Positions 9,741 to 18,980 of a stretch of 64,000 nt of DNA are shown piece after piece. Made by a program: the position numbers and the translations under genes. The DNA comes from an uncultured Carboxylicivirga sp. (lineage in GTDB: Bacteria > Bacteroidota > Bacteroidia > Bacteroidales > Marinilabiliaceae). The notes below the pieces were generated by a model. The model was not told the DNA's origin. It worked only from the letters and a program-made list of their open reading frames with translations, and did no database searches. The stretch's first letter is position 1; each line of letters begins with the position of its first letter. The stretch is taken from positions 434,001-498,000 of the forward strand of contig CANNEA010000003.1 in NCBI GenBank assembly GCA_947503525.1, written 5' to 3'.

Positions 9741-9752
9741 GTCATCCGAGAT

Positions 9753-9822
9753 AAGGGATTCGCGTATTTATCTTAATTAAGTTATCCCCTCTAAAGAGCT
9801 GGCCTTATTTCAAACAAATTTG
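9753..9822 (+). promoter_or_regulatory. Operator/promoter, copy 3 of 3 (AAGGG-CCCTC-TTTG)
   Basis: AAGGG at 9753-9757, CCCTC at 9787-9791 and TTTG at 9819-9822, 39 nt before the ATG at 9861. It also shares AAGGGATTCGCGTATTT with copy 1. Same 34/32 bp offsets as the other copies. Confidence 0.65.
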
Positions 9823-9860
9823 TAGTGTAAACATTATTTATCCACATAAAAATTAGAGTT

Positions 9861-11315
9861 ATGAAAGGTATATTATTAGCACTAGCAATGTTTGGAATGA
9901 TAAGTAGTAGTATGAATGGACAAACACCCGAAGAGTCCACACTTGAATCTATTCGTCAGCAGATAGAACATCAGGATGATCCTATAATTGGTATAGCTCC
10001 AAATACAGAAATTGCCAAACAAGGCTATTATCTCGATGCTAAAACCATTGGGACATTGGCTTATCAATGGGGATATGCAATGGTTCGTATGGAACAGGCA
10101 ATGCGTGACTATATTGAAGTGCCAAATCCCTTACCGTCCACTAGCTATAGAGCACCTCTTAATGAAATCGGATGGGCCAAACGCCTTCCGACCTCGAAGG
10201 ATTCAGACATGCCTACAGCTAATAACGACACTTATTACATGAGTGCTGTTGTTGATTTAAGCGAACCTTATATTCTTGAAACCCCGGATACCGATGATCG
10301 TTATTATGTAGTTAATGTATTTGATATGTATCATACACTCACCGAATATATTGGTAAGCGCAATACAGGTACACATGCACAGACGATTGCTTTAGTGCCT
10401 CCGGGATGGGAAGGGACGCTACCTTCAGGTATCGATAAAGTGGTTAATGTACGCACTCCAAAGGTCTGGTTATGGGGACGTATTCACGTCTTGGAGGAAG
10501 AAGATGTAAGTACAGTTCATGCTTTGCAAGATAAATTTGAGCTTAAAACATTAAGCGAATTTGAAGGGAAGAGCCTAAGGAAAACGACTTACTTACCAGA
10601 GATGCCTGAATATGCGGTTTCCGATACTTTACGCTTCTACCGTTACCTTGCTTTTGCGATGACACAAAATCCAATATTGGATGAAGATCAAGCCTTAGTA
10701 GGTCAATTTGAACGTATTGGTATTATTGATGGTAGCTTTGATGAATCAAGCTTAAATCCTTCTCAACTGAAAGGATTAAAAGATGCTGCTTTGGAAGCAC
10801 CATTAACAATTTTATCAAGCATGTATTCATCTTCCACTGTTATAAATGGTTGGAATGTGGCGACTAAATTAGATAACTATAGTTTTGACTATGGTTTTCG
10901 TTCACTGATTGCAGGTCCCTATTTGGGAGGTCAAGGTGAGAAAGAAGCCATGTATCCTATTCGTTTTACCGATAGTGAAGGTGAGCCTATTACTGGTACT
11001 AATACTTATCGAATTCGTTTTGAAGAAGAACCTCCGGTAAATTCATTTTGGTCGCTAACATTATACAAAGCGGATACGAAGCTGTTTTGCGATAATGAGT
11101 TAAATCGATACAAATTTAGTAGTGAATCAAAAGGTTTAAAACGGCATGCAGATGGATCATTTGAAATTCTCATTCAGAATGAAAAACCGGATAATACTGA
11201 TAATTGGTTGCCAGCCCCCAAAGGAGGATACTATTTGATACTAAGACTATATGAACCACATGAGGACATGATCAATTTGAAATATGAATTACCTCAAATG
11301 GAGAGACTTAATTAA
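9861..11315 (+). CDS. DUF1254/DUF1214 domain secreted protein
   Basis: 484 residues with a signal peptide cleaved near 'SMNGQ'. The N-terminal half carries the DUF1254 pattern ('AYQWGYAMVRMEQAM' ... 'TPDTDDRYYVVNVFDMYH'), and the C-terminal part the DUF1214 pattern ('NSFWSLTLYKADTKL' ... 'NWLPAPKGGYYLILRLYEP'). Such proteins are periplasmic and common in Bacteroidota and Proteobacteria; the biochemical role is unknown. It is last in the sulfatase group and has its own copy of the shared operator, so it is probably expressed together with the sulfatase rather than cotranscribed, since a terminator lies between them. Confidence 0.9.
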   Translation: MKGILLALAMFGMISSSMNGQTPEESTLESIRQQIEHQDDPIIGIAPNTEIAKQGYYLDAKTIGTLAYQWGYAMVRMEQAMRDYIEVPNPLPSTSYRAPLNEIGWAKRLPTSKDSDMPTANNDTYYMSAVVDLSEPYILETPDTDDRYYVVNVFDMYHTLTEYIGKRNTGTHAQTIALVPPGWEGTLPSGIDKVVNVRTPKVWLWGRIHVLEEEDVSTVHALQDKFELKTLSEFEGKSLRKTTYLPEMPEYAVSDTLRFYRYLAFAMTQNPILDEDQALVGQFERIGIIDGSFDESSLNPSQLKGLKDAALEAPLTILSSMYSSSTVINGWNVATKLDNYSFDYGFRSLIAGPYLGGQGEKEAMYPIRFTDSEGEPITGTNTYRIRFEEEPPVNSFWSLTLYKADTKLFCDNELNRYKFSSESKGLKRHADGSFEILIQNEKPDNTDNWLPAPKGGYYLILRLYEPHEDMINLKYELPQMERLN

Positions 11316-11330
11316 GTTTTTAAGATAATA

Positions 11331-11356
11331 CCCTGCATTAATTGCAGGGTGTTTTT
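11331..11356 (+). terminator. Terminator of the DUF1254 gene
   Basis: CCCTGCA (11331-11337) pairs with TGCAGGG (11343-11349), followed by a T-rich run, 15 nt after the stop. Confidence 0.8.
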
Positions 11357-11608
11357 AAGCAAACTATTGGATTCACCTGAATATCCTGATTAGGTTTATC
11401 CTTTGAATGAGTGAAAGCTTTTGAAACCATCTTAGGATTAGTATCAAATTGGATATCTACATCAGGAAAGAGACCAAAGTTTTGCTTAAGCTTTTGCGAT
11501 ACGAAAAAAGCGTTTGGAATTACATATTTGTAATGGAGGATCTAGAGTCAGATAAATGCCATAATTTAAATATTAGCCGAAAGTGCAATGTTTTAAATTC
11601 TCTTATTA

Positions 11609-12730
11609 TTATAAGAAGTTTATGGCAAAATCTTTCGCGGCCTGCGTTAAATAATTATAAGCATTTTTGATTGAATCGTCTAAATCACTTGCATAGCTAT
11701 AAGTTTGACTAATAGTATCAGGCTTAAAAGTAGAGTAGGCATCAGGTGATAATTCGTTTATGCCGCAAAATATTGCCACTTTTTGAGTGTTTACCGAATC
11801 GATAAGGCCCTTAATTACCTTTCCCGAAAAAGTTTGTTCATCTAACTTACCTTCACCTGTAATTATCCAATCAGCTCCTAAGGCAAGTTTATTAAAATTT
11901 GCCAGTTGTTTTATTAAGCTGATGCCTGACTTAAGCTCTGCATTTAGAAATAAAACACATCCTGCCCCCAAACCACCGGCAGCACCGGAACCTGGGATGT
12001 TCTGAAGATCGACATGGCGCCACTTCTTCACCAAATTATGAAAGTGGAAAAGACCAGCGTCTAATTCATCAATCATTTTGGAATTTGCTCCTTTTTGTTG
12101 CGCATAAATATGAGCTGCTCCCATGCTACCGTATAGTGGATTAGTTACATCGCATGCTATTTCAAAGCGTATATTAGTTAATAAGGGATTGACTTTGGAG
12201 TCATCAATGTAGGCTAATTGTAATAAATCTTTTCCATAGCCTCCTAATTCCTCTCCATTGTCATTGAAAAACTGATAACCTAAAGCTCGTGCCATACCCA
12301 TACCGGCATCATTAGTGGCACTTCCACCAATGCCTAAAATGATATGCCTGGCACCTTTATTGATTGCATCCTTGATTAATTGTCCGGTACCATAGGTAGA
12401 GGTGAGGAGAGGGTTAAGTTCATTATCACTGAGTAGCTTTATGCCAGAAGCTTCCGACATTTCTATATAGGCTTTTTGTTGTGAGTTGGAGTAAAGATAG
12501 CTTGCGATAATTGGTCTTAATAATGGATCTCGTACCTGACACTGCCTAAGCTCACCACCAATATAATGCCTTATTACCTCAACTGTGCCATCACCGCCGT
12601 CTGCCATCGGAGCAATTAGCACATCAATATTCTTGATATGTTTTAAGATACCTTTCTTAATGGCTTGGCAAACCTGAATTGCACTTAGTGAGCCTTTGAA
12701 TTTATCAGGGGCAATAACGATTTTCTGCAT
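11609..12730 (-). CDS. Glycerate kinase (GlxK/GarK type)
   Basis: 373 residues covering the whole type-1 glycerate kinase family: N-terminal 'IVIAPDKFKGSLSAIQV', then 'IAPMADGGDGTVE', 'ILGIGGSATNDAGMGMARALG', 'SGAAGGLGAG' and 'WIITGEGKLDEQTFSGKV'. It phosphorylates D-glycerate to 2- or 3-phosphoglycerate in the cytoplasm. It ends against a stretch (11357-11608) that holds only a doubtful short plus-strand frame. It lies 37 nt downstream of the histidine kinase gene on the same strand and could be read through from it. Confidence 0.95.
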   Translation of the reverse strand: MQKIVIAPDKFKGSLSAIQVCQAIKKGILKHIKNIDVLIAPMADGGDGTVEVIRHYIGGELRQCQVRDPLLRPIIASYLYSNSQQKAYIEMSEASGIKLLSDNELNPLLTSTYGTGQLIKDAINKGARHIILGIGGSATNDAGMGMARALGYQFFNDNGEELGGYGKDLLQLAYIDDSKVNPLLTNIRFEIACDVTNPLYGSMGAAHIYAQQKGANSKMIDELDAGLFHFHNLVKKWRHVDLQNIPGSGAAGGLGAGCVLFLNAELKSGISLIKQLANFNKLALGADWIITGEGKLDEQTFSGKVIKGLIDSVNTQKVAIFCGINELSPDAYSTFKPDTISQTYSYASDLDDSIKNAYNYLTQAAKDFAINFL

Positions 12731-12767
12731 AAAGCATTAAAGCTACACAATCTTTAGTGCTTCTGAA

Positions 12768-14612
12768 TTAAATGGGGATTACAAATTTAAATTTGCTTCC
12801 TTTACCAGGTTCACTTTGAATTAAAAGATCTCCACCATGTTTCGAGATAAATGAATTACAAAGATTAAGGCCTATACCTGCACCTTTTTCGCCTGTTGTC
12901 CCTTCATTAATAAAATGCTCATCTTTCGACAAAACGCGCGCAATTTCTTCAACACTCATCCCAATACCTTCATCTTCAACTTCAAAAGCAACAAACTTAT
13001 CGCTTGATTTGTAGTGGATAAATATGCTTGAATTTTTGTTGGAGAACTTTATCGCATTACTCACGAGGTTACGCATTATGGTCAAAATCATATTTTGATC
13101 CGCCATAAATTCTAATTCATCCTTATCATATTTAATATCTATCGACTTGACTTCAGCTAAATGGCTTAAGTGCTGAACAGTGGTTTCGATTAGTTTGGCA
13201 GCATTTATTTTTTCTTTTTGTAATGAGAAGTCTTCATCGTTACCATGCGACCATAATAGTAAGGTCTCAAGTAGTGAATGCGTTGAATCAACCATTGGTA
13301 CAAATTGACTGAGCATATACTCAATAGACCCTTTATCAAGAAGTTTATGATGCATTAACTCAGTAAAGTTTTTAAGGTTACCCAATGATCCTCTTAAATC
13401 GTGACCAATAATTGACAATAACTTATTTCTGGTTTGACTTATGGAATCTAACTGGTGAAGAAGTTGTTTGTTTTTATCATGCTCTTTTCGTTTTAAAATA
13501 AGCATGATAATTGTGATAACAAGTAAACTGGCTGTTATAATACCAAAAATAACCAACTTGGTTTTTTGAGAGGATAACTCGGTATTACTCCTTTCTATGG
13601 CTTCCAATACTTTCTGTTGCTCAGTGTATTGGTTTTTAGTTTCCATCGTATTGATAATGTTTTCTTTATTCTTCGCTTCCAGTGAGTCGGAATAGACTTT
13701 TTCAAGCAAAGCATATTTTAAGGCAGTCTTGTAATCTTTCTGTTTATTAAAAATGTCGAACAGGAGATGATAATTTTGAACAAATAACAAATGATTGTTA
13801 AGTTGTTTAGTAAGTTCTATGGCTTTGAATGCATGTTTTAAAGACTTATCTAATTGGTGTCCATTGAAGTAGGCAGAGGCAATGTAGTTTTCTTCAAAGG
13901 CCATATCATAAATGAGACTATCTTTGGCATAAATATCAAGAGCCAGGTGGTGGTACTTAATCGCTTCCTTATATTGTTCTGAATTAGAATGCGAAAAACC
14001 CATTCTGCTGTTGTTATAGGCCCTAAGAATATCTTTCTTATCTCCCAGGTAAGTATTGGATAGCTTATAATTGATAATGGCAGAATCAATTTTACCTATA
14101 GCCAGATAATAGGTTCCAATATTATGGATGTCATATGCAATTTGCAAAGAGTCATTTAACTGCTTGTTGTATTGTAGTGAAATCCTATCATTTTTAATGG
14201 ATAAATCATAGTCCCCAATATGGAAATACTCAATGGCTAGTCGACTATGTGTTGTTGCCAGTAGTTCAATATTGTTAGATGAAAGGGCAATGGCTTCATT
14301 TAATATTGATAGAGCTTCTTTATATTCTCCAAGCATCGAATGAACATCGGTGATGCCAACAAGGCTATAAACGATACGAGCTGTATCTTTTAGCTTTAGG
14401 GCTAATGCCTTGGATTGATAGTAGTATTCAATTGATTCATAATACGACTTTAGTATTAGTTCATCACCTAACTCAATTAATAGATCAATTCTACTTGTAT
14501 CCTGAATGTCAGTTTTAAGCTTAGCCCTTAAGCTATCAGCTTTTGTTACTTGTCCCCAGCTAATTTGTGAGCACATTAAACAGGCCAGAGCAATCCACCC
14601 GATATTTTTCAT
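12768..14612 (-). CDS. TPR-containing sensor histidine kinase
   Basis: Start at ATG 14612 gives a clean signal peptide ending 'ISWGQ'; an upstream ATG at 14630 adds six residues. About 614 residues: periplasmic tetratricopeptide repeats (about 40-310), a coiled segment, one membrane helix (about 350-372), a HisKA dimerisation domain with 'IIGHDLRGSLGNL' (phospho-acceptor His near 402) and an HATPase_c domain with N box 'MRNLVSNAIKFSN', G1 'VEDEGIGM' and G2 'GEKGAGIGLNLC'. This is the TPR-sensor class common in Bacteroidota. No response regulator is adjacent, so its partner is elsewhere. Confidence 0.93.
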   Translation of the reverse strand: MKNIGWIALACLMCSQISWGQVTKADSLRAKLKTDIQDTSRIDLLIELGDELILKSYYESIEYYYQSKALALKLKDTARIVYSLVGITDVHSMLGEYKEALSILNEAIALSSNNIELLATTHSRLAIEYFHIGDYDLSIKNDRISLQYNKQLNDSLQIAYDIHNIGTYYLAIGKIDSAIINYKLSNTYLGDKKDILRAYNNSRMGFSHSNSEQYKEAIKYHHLALDIYAKDSLIYDMAFEENYIASAYFNGHQLDKSLKHAFKAIELTKQLNNHLLFVQNYHLLFDIFNKQKDYKTALKYALLEKVYSDSLEAKNKENIINTMETKNQYTEQQKVLEAIERSNTELSSQKTKLVIFGIITASLLVITIIMLILKRKEHDKNKQLLHQLDSISQTRNKLLSIIGHDLRGSLGNLKNFTELMHHKLLDKGSIEYMLSQFVPMVDSTHSLLETLLLWSHGNDEDFSLQKEKINAAKLIETTVQHLSHLAEVKSIDIKYDKDELEFMADQNMILTIMRNLVSNAIKFSNKNSSIFIHYKSSDKFVAFEVEDEGIGMSVEEIARVLSKDEHFINEGTTGEKGAGIGLNLCNSFISKHGGDLLIQSEPGKGSKFKFVIPI

Positions 14613-14975
14613 GTAGTTAACTTTCCCCAAATTCCTTTCAATTATCCCCTACGAAGGTTTGCTATCGCTTGCAAGTTACAACTTTTTAATGGTGCTTTAT
14701 AAAGTCCTATACGGCAATCCAATAATTTAGTTCAATATATTTTAATTCGCGTTTTATGAGTTTATTTTTAATGTATTTGCTCTTGTTTGTCTGGAACAAC
14801 AGAAGGCAGGGAGGTAAGCCTGGTTAAGTTATATTCATTCGTTGAAGAATTCCCTGATTATAATAAAAGACTACATTGTCTTTAAATATTTTCATTTACT
14901 CGCATTACTTAAGTAATTAACTTATATTGAAAGGGATATTTAGCTAAATACCTACCAAAAGAGAGGAATGGATTA
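14613..14975. other. Divergent intergenic region
   Basis: Separates the divergent histidine kinase and TPR lipoprotein genes and must hold both promoters. AT-rich; I see no convincing operator, hairpin or short gene. An AAGGG at 14931-14935 lacks the CCCTC partner found in the 7-10 kb promoters. Confidence 0.5.
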
Positions 14976-16688
14976 ATGATAAAAGGAATTTTGATAGTAA
15001 GTATTGTATTCATAGTATCGGCCTGTACGCTTAGAAAAACAGACCAATCCAAAACTAAATCACTCACTAAACTTTGTGCCCCTGTAACAGCAGATACACT
15101 ATGGTATCAGTCGGATAATGCTGCTCCTTTATTTGAAGGGCTTGATGTCATTCAATTCTCAATAACAACAAACAACGATAAAGCGCAACGTTACTTTAAT
15201 CAGGGACTTGCCTTATCTTATGGTTTTAATCATGCCGAAGCAGCTCGTTCATTTTATTATGCCACAAAACTGGATCCGAATTGTGCCATGGCCTATTGGG
15301 CTTATGCTTATGTTCTGGGACCTAATTACAATGCGGGTATGGAGAGCGGCAATTATTTAAGAGCTTTTAATGCCATTCAAATGGCCTTGGATTTATCTGA
15401 TGCTTGCAGTACTAAAGAACAGGCCTTGATACATGCATTGTCAAAACGATATGTAAAAGAAGCCATATTGGATAGAAGCAGTTTAGATATAGCCTATAGT
15501 AAAGCCATGAAACAGGTGTATTTGCAATATCCTGATGATGCTAATATTGGAGCTTTATATGCCGAGTCACTTATGGATTTGCACCCTTGGGATTTATGGG
15601 ATAAGTCTGGTAAAGCAAGGGAATGGACACCTGAAATACTAGATGTGCTTGATCAAACCTTAAAAGTTGATCCGAAGCATATTGGAGCTCATCATTTCTA
15701 TATCCACGCTGTGGAAGCCTCTAATCACCCTGAGAATGGATTAAACAGTGCAAAACTATTGGATGAAGGATTGGCACCCGGATCGGGACATCTGGTACAT
15801 ATGCCTTCGCATATTTATATTCGAACAGGAGATTATGCAAAAGGTACTGTATCTAATATTAATGCAGTGAAGGTAGATAGCACATATATAACAACTTGTC
15901 ATGCCCAGGGTGCTTATCCATTGGCATATTACCCTCACAACTATCATTTTATGGCAGCGACTGCAACATTGGAAGGTAATCAGAAATGGGCCATTATAGG
16001 TGCAGATAAGGTGTCGGAACTGGTTAATGTTCAATTAATGAAAGAGCCAGGTTGGGGTACACTTCAGCATTATTACTCAATTCCTTACTATGTATATGTG
16101 AAGTTTGGGTTATGGGATAAAATATTAGCAATGGAGAATGATGATCCGACTTTAAAGTATCCGGAAGCGGTTAGGCATTATGCTCGTGGTATGTCTTTTC
16201 TTGGTATTCAGAAAATTGACGAGGCAAAAAAGGAATTACAGGCCTTAGAAAGATATGCCAGTGATGAAAGCCTAAAATCAATAACAGTATGGGATATCAA
16301 TTCCGTGTATACTCTAATTCAAATTGCAAAGCTGGTATTAAAGGCTGAAGTATTGGCCAATGAAAAAATGTATGCCAAAAGTATTTCATTATTGAAAGAA
16401 GCCATTGTTATTGAGGATGCCTTAAATTATAACGAACCACCGGATTGGTTTTTTTCGGTCCGTCATCATTTGGGAGCAGTACAAGTTGAAGCTCAACAAT
16501 ATCATGAAGCCGTTAATACTTTTGAAGAAGATTTAGAACGTTTACCAAAAAATGGTTGGGCGCTGCATGGTTTAAGACGGGCATATGAAGGGCTTAATGA
16601 TAAAACTAAAGTTGAAGAAATGAATACGGCTTTAGAAACCATTTGGGCCAGTGCCAGTGTAGAATTAAATGGATCCAGAATTAAGTGA
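14976..16688 (+). CDS. TPR lipoprotein
   Basis: 570 residues with a lipobox (VSAC, Cys about 17), so anchored in the envelope. Tetratricopeptide repeats are visible from about 70 ('FNQGLALSYGFNHAEAARSF', 'ATKLDPNCAMAYWAYAYV') and again near the C-terminus ('YHEAVNTFEEDLERLPKNGW'). A central conserved block 'HLVHMPSHIYIRTGDY' with several His residues is shared by a family of bacterial TPR proteins without known function. The His-rich block could bind metal (inference). It stands alone, divergent from the kinase gene. Confidence 0.85.
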   Translation: MIKGILIVSIVFIVSACTLRKTDQSKTKSLTKLCAPVTADTLWYQSDNAAPLFEGLDVIQFSITTNNDKAQRYFNQGLALSYGFNHAEAARSFYYATKLDPNCAMAYWAYAYVLGPNYNAGMESGNYLRAFNAIQMALDLSDACSTKEQALIHALSKRYVKEAILDRSSLDIAYSKAMKQVYLQYPDDANIGALYAESLMDLHPWDLWDKSGKAREWTPEILDVLDQTLKVDPKHIGAHHFYIHAVEASNHPENGLNSAKLLDEGLAPGSGHLVHMPSHIYIRTGDYAKGTVSNINAVKVDSTYITTCHAQGAYPLAYYPHNYHFMAATATLEGNQKWAIIGADKVSELVNVQLMKEPGWGTLQHYYSIPYYVYVKFGLWDKILAMENDDPTLKYPEAVRHYARGMSFLGIQKIDEAKKELQALERYASDESLKSITVWDINSVYTLIQIAKLVLKAEVLANEKMYAKSISLLKEAIVIEDALNYNEPPDWFFSVRHHLGAVQVEAQQYHEAVNTFEEDLERLPKNGWALHGLRRAYEGLNDKTKVEEMNTALETIWASASVELNGSRIK

Positions 16689-16707
16689 TTTGATTTTAAA
16701 TATTTTA

Positions 16708-16739
16708 ATCCCAATAAATGAGTAATCATTAATTGGGAT
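16708..16739. terminator. Possible bidirectional terminator
   Basis: ATCCCAAT (16708-16715) pairs with ATTGGGAT (16732-16739), placed between two convergent stops. The T-tract is poor on both strands, so this is a weak call. Confidence 0.4.
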
Positions 16740-16762
16740 GGAAACTATTATTTATTGAATTA

Positions 16763-17116
16763 CTAATTTGAACTTAACTCCAAACCAATCTCCGAAACAG
16801 AAATAAAGATATTGTGCTCAATTTGATTTAATGACCGGCTAAGCAATTGTTTTAATTCGGTTAATTCGGAATTATTCAATAGCATGGTCACGTTTTTATG
16901 GCCGACGGGTACAATTATTTTTCGCTCATAGCTTAGTCCCCGGTTTACTTTTTCGTAATGAATGCCATTTACTTGAATGAGGCAATTACGAAAATACTTG
17001 TATTCTTCTTTGTCGAATGAAAATAGAAGATTGTTAAATTCGATATGAACTTTATCACAACTGGAACAAATATACACCTTACCATTGGTGCTTTTATTAA
17101 GTATTTTCTGGCTCAT
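16763..17116 (-). CDS. Small cytoplasmic CxxC protein (DUF6686-like)
   Basis: 117 residues, no signal peptide. A CSSC pair at about 18-21 in 'YICSSCDKVHIEFNNLLFSF' is followed by an alpha/beta region with basic and hydrophobic alternation. This layout recalls a small Bacteroidota family (DUF6686) with no known function; I am not certain of that match. Coding potential is supported by its length and by the position between convergent/divergent genes with a hairpin after its stop. Confidence 0.6.
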   Translation of the reverse strand: MSQKILNKSTNGKVYICSSCDKVHIEFNNLLFSFDKEEYKYFRNCLIQVNGIHYEKVNRGLSYERKIIVPVGHKNVTMLLNNSELTELKQLLSRSLNQIEHNIFISVSEIGLELSSN

Positions 17117-17218
17117 TTTTTATTTTAAAGATCATTAAATCTAAAGTTTCTGACAATCCCTATTCATAGTGATTATCATGGCTTTGTTGATAGCTTAAAT
17201 AGCATTAAATAAAAAAAA

Positions 17219-17850
17219 TCATTTTCGCTTAGGGTTTTTGCAGAGCCCTTGCCCTGTTGTAAGTGAAGACAAAAACAATAAAAAACTTAAAAATTAGTAT
17301 CATGAAAACACTTACAAAAGTATTAGCAGCAGCAAGTTTATTTTTAGCACTGGCATTGACTTCTTGCGAACCAACAATTGATTTAGGCGAGTTGGCCGAT
17401 ATTGAGAATGAGAATCGAAATAATGATCGAAATGACGATAACAATAATGACGGTTCAAACGATAATAACAACGACAATGACTCAGGTGATGGCGATAAGG
17501 ATAATGGTGACGCCGATAAGGGAAATGTACCGGTAATCAATGGGCTTTCATATATCAGACAAGAATCATGTAACGGTGGAGTTATGAAGATCTACAAAAA
17601 CAGTACTGATAACTATCACAACACAATAGAAAAATATATGGATGCACTGGAAAATGCCGGGTATCAAAGAGTAGGATCAAGCAACGGCGGAGGCTGGGGG
17701 CAATATGGAGGACGCCAGGCCTGGGGATACAAGGGCAGCCGATATGTAAAAGTTAATGCTCAGGTTCAGGATAATGGTTCATATGTATACGTTTGCGTAT
17801 GGGAAAACGGACGACCAAATGATGATGATTGCCAATGTGACGATTAACTT
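17219..17850 (+). repeat. Tandem duplication, unit 1
   Basis: About 630 bp, comprising the upstream region and a lipoprotein gene, recurs at an offset of 839 bp (18058-18689). The similarity starts about 80 nt before the ATG ('TCATTTTCGCTTAGGG' in both) and ends at the stop codon; the terminators differ. Confidence 0.9.
17302..17847 (+). CDS. Asp/Asn-rich linker lipoprotein, copy 1
   Basis: 181 residues from ATG 17302; a longer frame from 17263 is possible but would put 13 residues ahead of a perfect lipoprotein signal (lipobox LTSC). A low-complexity linker of about 55 residues made almost only of Asn, Asp, Gly and Ser (about 38-85) leads to a C-terminal globular domain of about 95 residues with 'NGLSYIRQESCNGG' and a final 'DDDCQCDD'. 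The acidic linker could bind calcium (inference). The domain is not one I recognise. Almost identical to the gene at 18141. Confidence 0.8.
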   Translation: MKTLTKVLAAASLFLALALTSCEPTIDLGELADIENENRNNDRNDDNNNDGSNDNNNDNDSGDGDKDNGDADKGNVPVINGLSYIRQESCNGGVMKIYKNSTDNYHNTIEKYMDALENAGYQRVGSSNGGGWGQYGGRQAWGYKGSRYVKVNAQVQDNGSYVYVCVWENGRPNDDDCQCDD

Positions 17851-17873
17851 AAGCAAAAACATAAAGAAATTAA

Positions 17874-17898
17874 ACTCCTGCTTATGCAGGAGTTTTTG
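17874..17898 (+). terminator. Terminator of lipoprotein copy 1
   Basis: ACTCCTGC (17874-17881) pairs with GCAGGAGT (17886-17893), 4-nt loop, followed by T5. Confidence 0.85.
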
Positions 17899-18010
17899 TT
17901 GTGATAAAACTTGAATGTGTTCCGGAAAGACAAATAAAATAAGCCATCCGATTTGATTAAATGGAAGAAGCCTTGTCTTACGGTATTTTAATTGCGGTTT
18001 GAGTTTGTTT

Positions 18011-18040
18011 ATGCAAGAGTTTTATTTTAAGCTCTTGCAT
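18011..18040 (+). repeat. Hairpin upstream of lipoprotein copy 2
   Basis: ATGCAAGAG (18011-18019) pairs with CTCTTGCAT (18032-18040) and is followed by a T-rich run into the second duplication unit. It looks like a second terminator and has no partner in front of copy 1 within the repeat, so it may mark the junction of the duplication. Confidence 0.45.
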
Positions 18041-18057
18041 GTTATTTTATTTTTTTT

Positions 18058-18689
18058 TCATTTTCGCTTAGGGTTTTTGCTAAGCCCTTGCCCTGTTGTA
18101 AGTGAAGACAAAAACAATAAAAAACTTAAAAATTAGTATCATGAAAACACTTACAAAAGTATTAGCAGCAGCAAGTTTATTTTTAGCATTAGCATTAACT
18201 TCTTGCGAACCAACCATTGATTTAGGCGATTTGGCCGATATTGAGAATGAGAATCGAAACAATGATCGAAACGACGATAACAATAATGACGGTTCAAACG
18301 ATAATAACAACGACAATGACTCAGGTAATGGCGATAAGGATAATGGTGATGCTGATAAGGGAAATGTACCGGTAATCAACGGGCTTTCATATATCAGACA
18401 AGAATCATGTAACGGTGGAGTTATGAAGATCTACAAAAACAGTACTGATAACTATCACAACACCATAGAAAAATATATGGATGCACTGGAAAATGCAGGG
18501 TATCAAAGAGTAGGATCAAGCAACGGCGGAGGCTGGGGACAATATGGAGGACGCCAGGCCTGGGGATACAAGGGCAGCCGATATGTAAAAGTTAATGCTC
18601 AGGTTCAGGATAATGGTTCATATGTATACGTTTGCGTATGGGAAAACGGACGACCAAATGATGATGATTGCCAATGTGACGATTGATCA
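18058..18689 (+). repeat. Tandem duplication, unit 2
   Basis: Second copy of the unit at 17219-17850, in direct orientation. By my count the coding parts differ at 14 positions, only two of which change the protein. Confidence 0.9.
18141..18686 (+). CDS. Asp/Asn-rich linker lipoprotein, copy 2
   Basis: 181 residues from ATG 18141, same lipobox LTSC, acidic Asn/Asp linker and C-terminal Cys-containing domain as the gene at 17302. The two proteins differ only by Glu/Asp near residue 31 and Asp/Asn in the linker. The excess of silent changes over amino-acid changes argues that both copies have been kept functional since duplication, or that conversion keeps them alike. No function can be assigned. 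Confidence 0.8.
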   Translation: MKTLTKVLAAASLFLALALTSCEPTIDLGDLADIENENRNNDRNDDNNNDGSNDNNNDNDSGNGDKDNGDADKGNVPVINGLSYIRQESCNGGVMKIYKNSTDNYHNTIEKYMDALENAGYQRVGSSNGGGWGQYGGRQAWGYKGSRYVKVNAQVQDNGSYVYVCVWENGRPNDDDCQCDD

Positions 18690-18711
18690 TTAAAACATAT
18701 AAATGAACTAT

Positions 18712-18737
18712 AACTCCCGTAGCACGGGAGTTTTTTG
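18712..18737 (+). terminator. Terminator of lipoprotein copy 2
   Basis: ACTCCCGT pairs with ACGGGAGT around a 3-nt loop and runs into T6. The stem sequence differs from that of copy 1. Confidence 0.85.
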
Positions 18738-18980
18738 TTTATACAAGTAAGCTATATGCTGAGAATAGAACTTTAAAAGAATCAAGACTTTAGGCATCTC
18801 TAATATCTATAAGCCTGTTGTATTTGCTTCACTTTACTCACTACTATTTCGGATGTGTATTAATCTATTATAGTATTATTCGTCGAATAACTTTATGGGT
18901 CCGATAAGAACGTCATTTAATTGTGTATAATTGTCAGTCGAACAATCAATTGATGAGCACGATTAATTCAATACCTTATA

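Noticed and set aside
11449-11670. 73-codon plus-strand frame between the DUF1254 and glycerate kinase genes
   Set aside because: No homology, overlaps the 3' end of the glycerate kinase gene on the other strand, no start context.
18080-18379. Minus-strand frame (and the similar one at 17229-17540) opposite the duplicate lipoproteins
   Set aside because: Ser/Leu/Phe-rich product is the antisense of the Asp/Asn linker codons; the sense strand has lipobox, start and terminator.
17219-18689. Insertion-sequence ends flanking the duplicated lipoproteins
   Set aside because: The repeats are direct copies of promoter plus gene, with no terminal inverted repeats or transposase.
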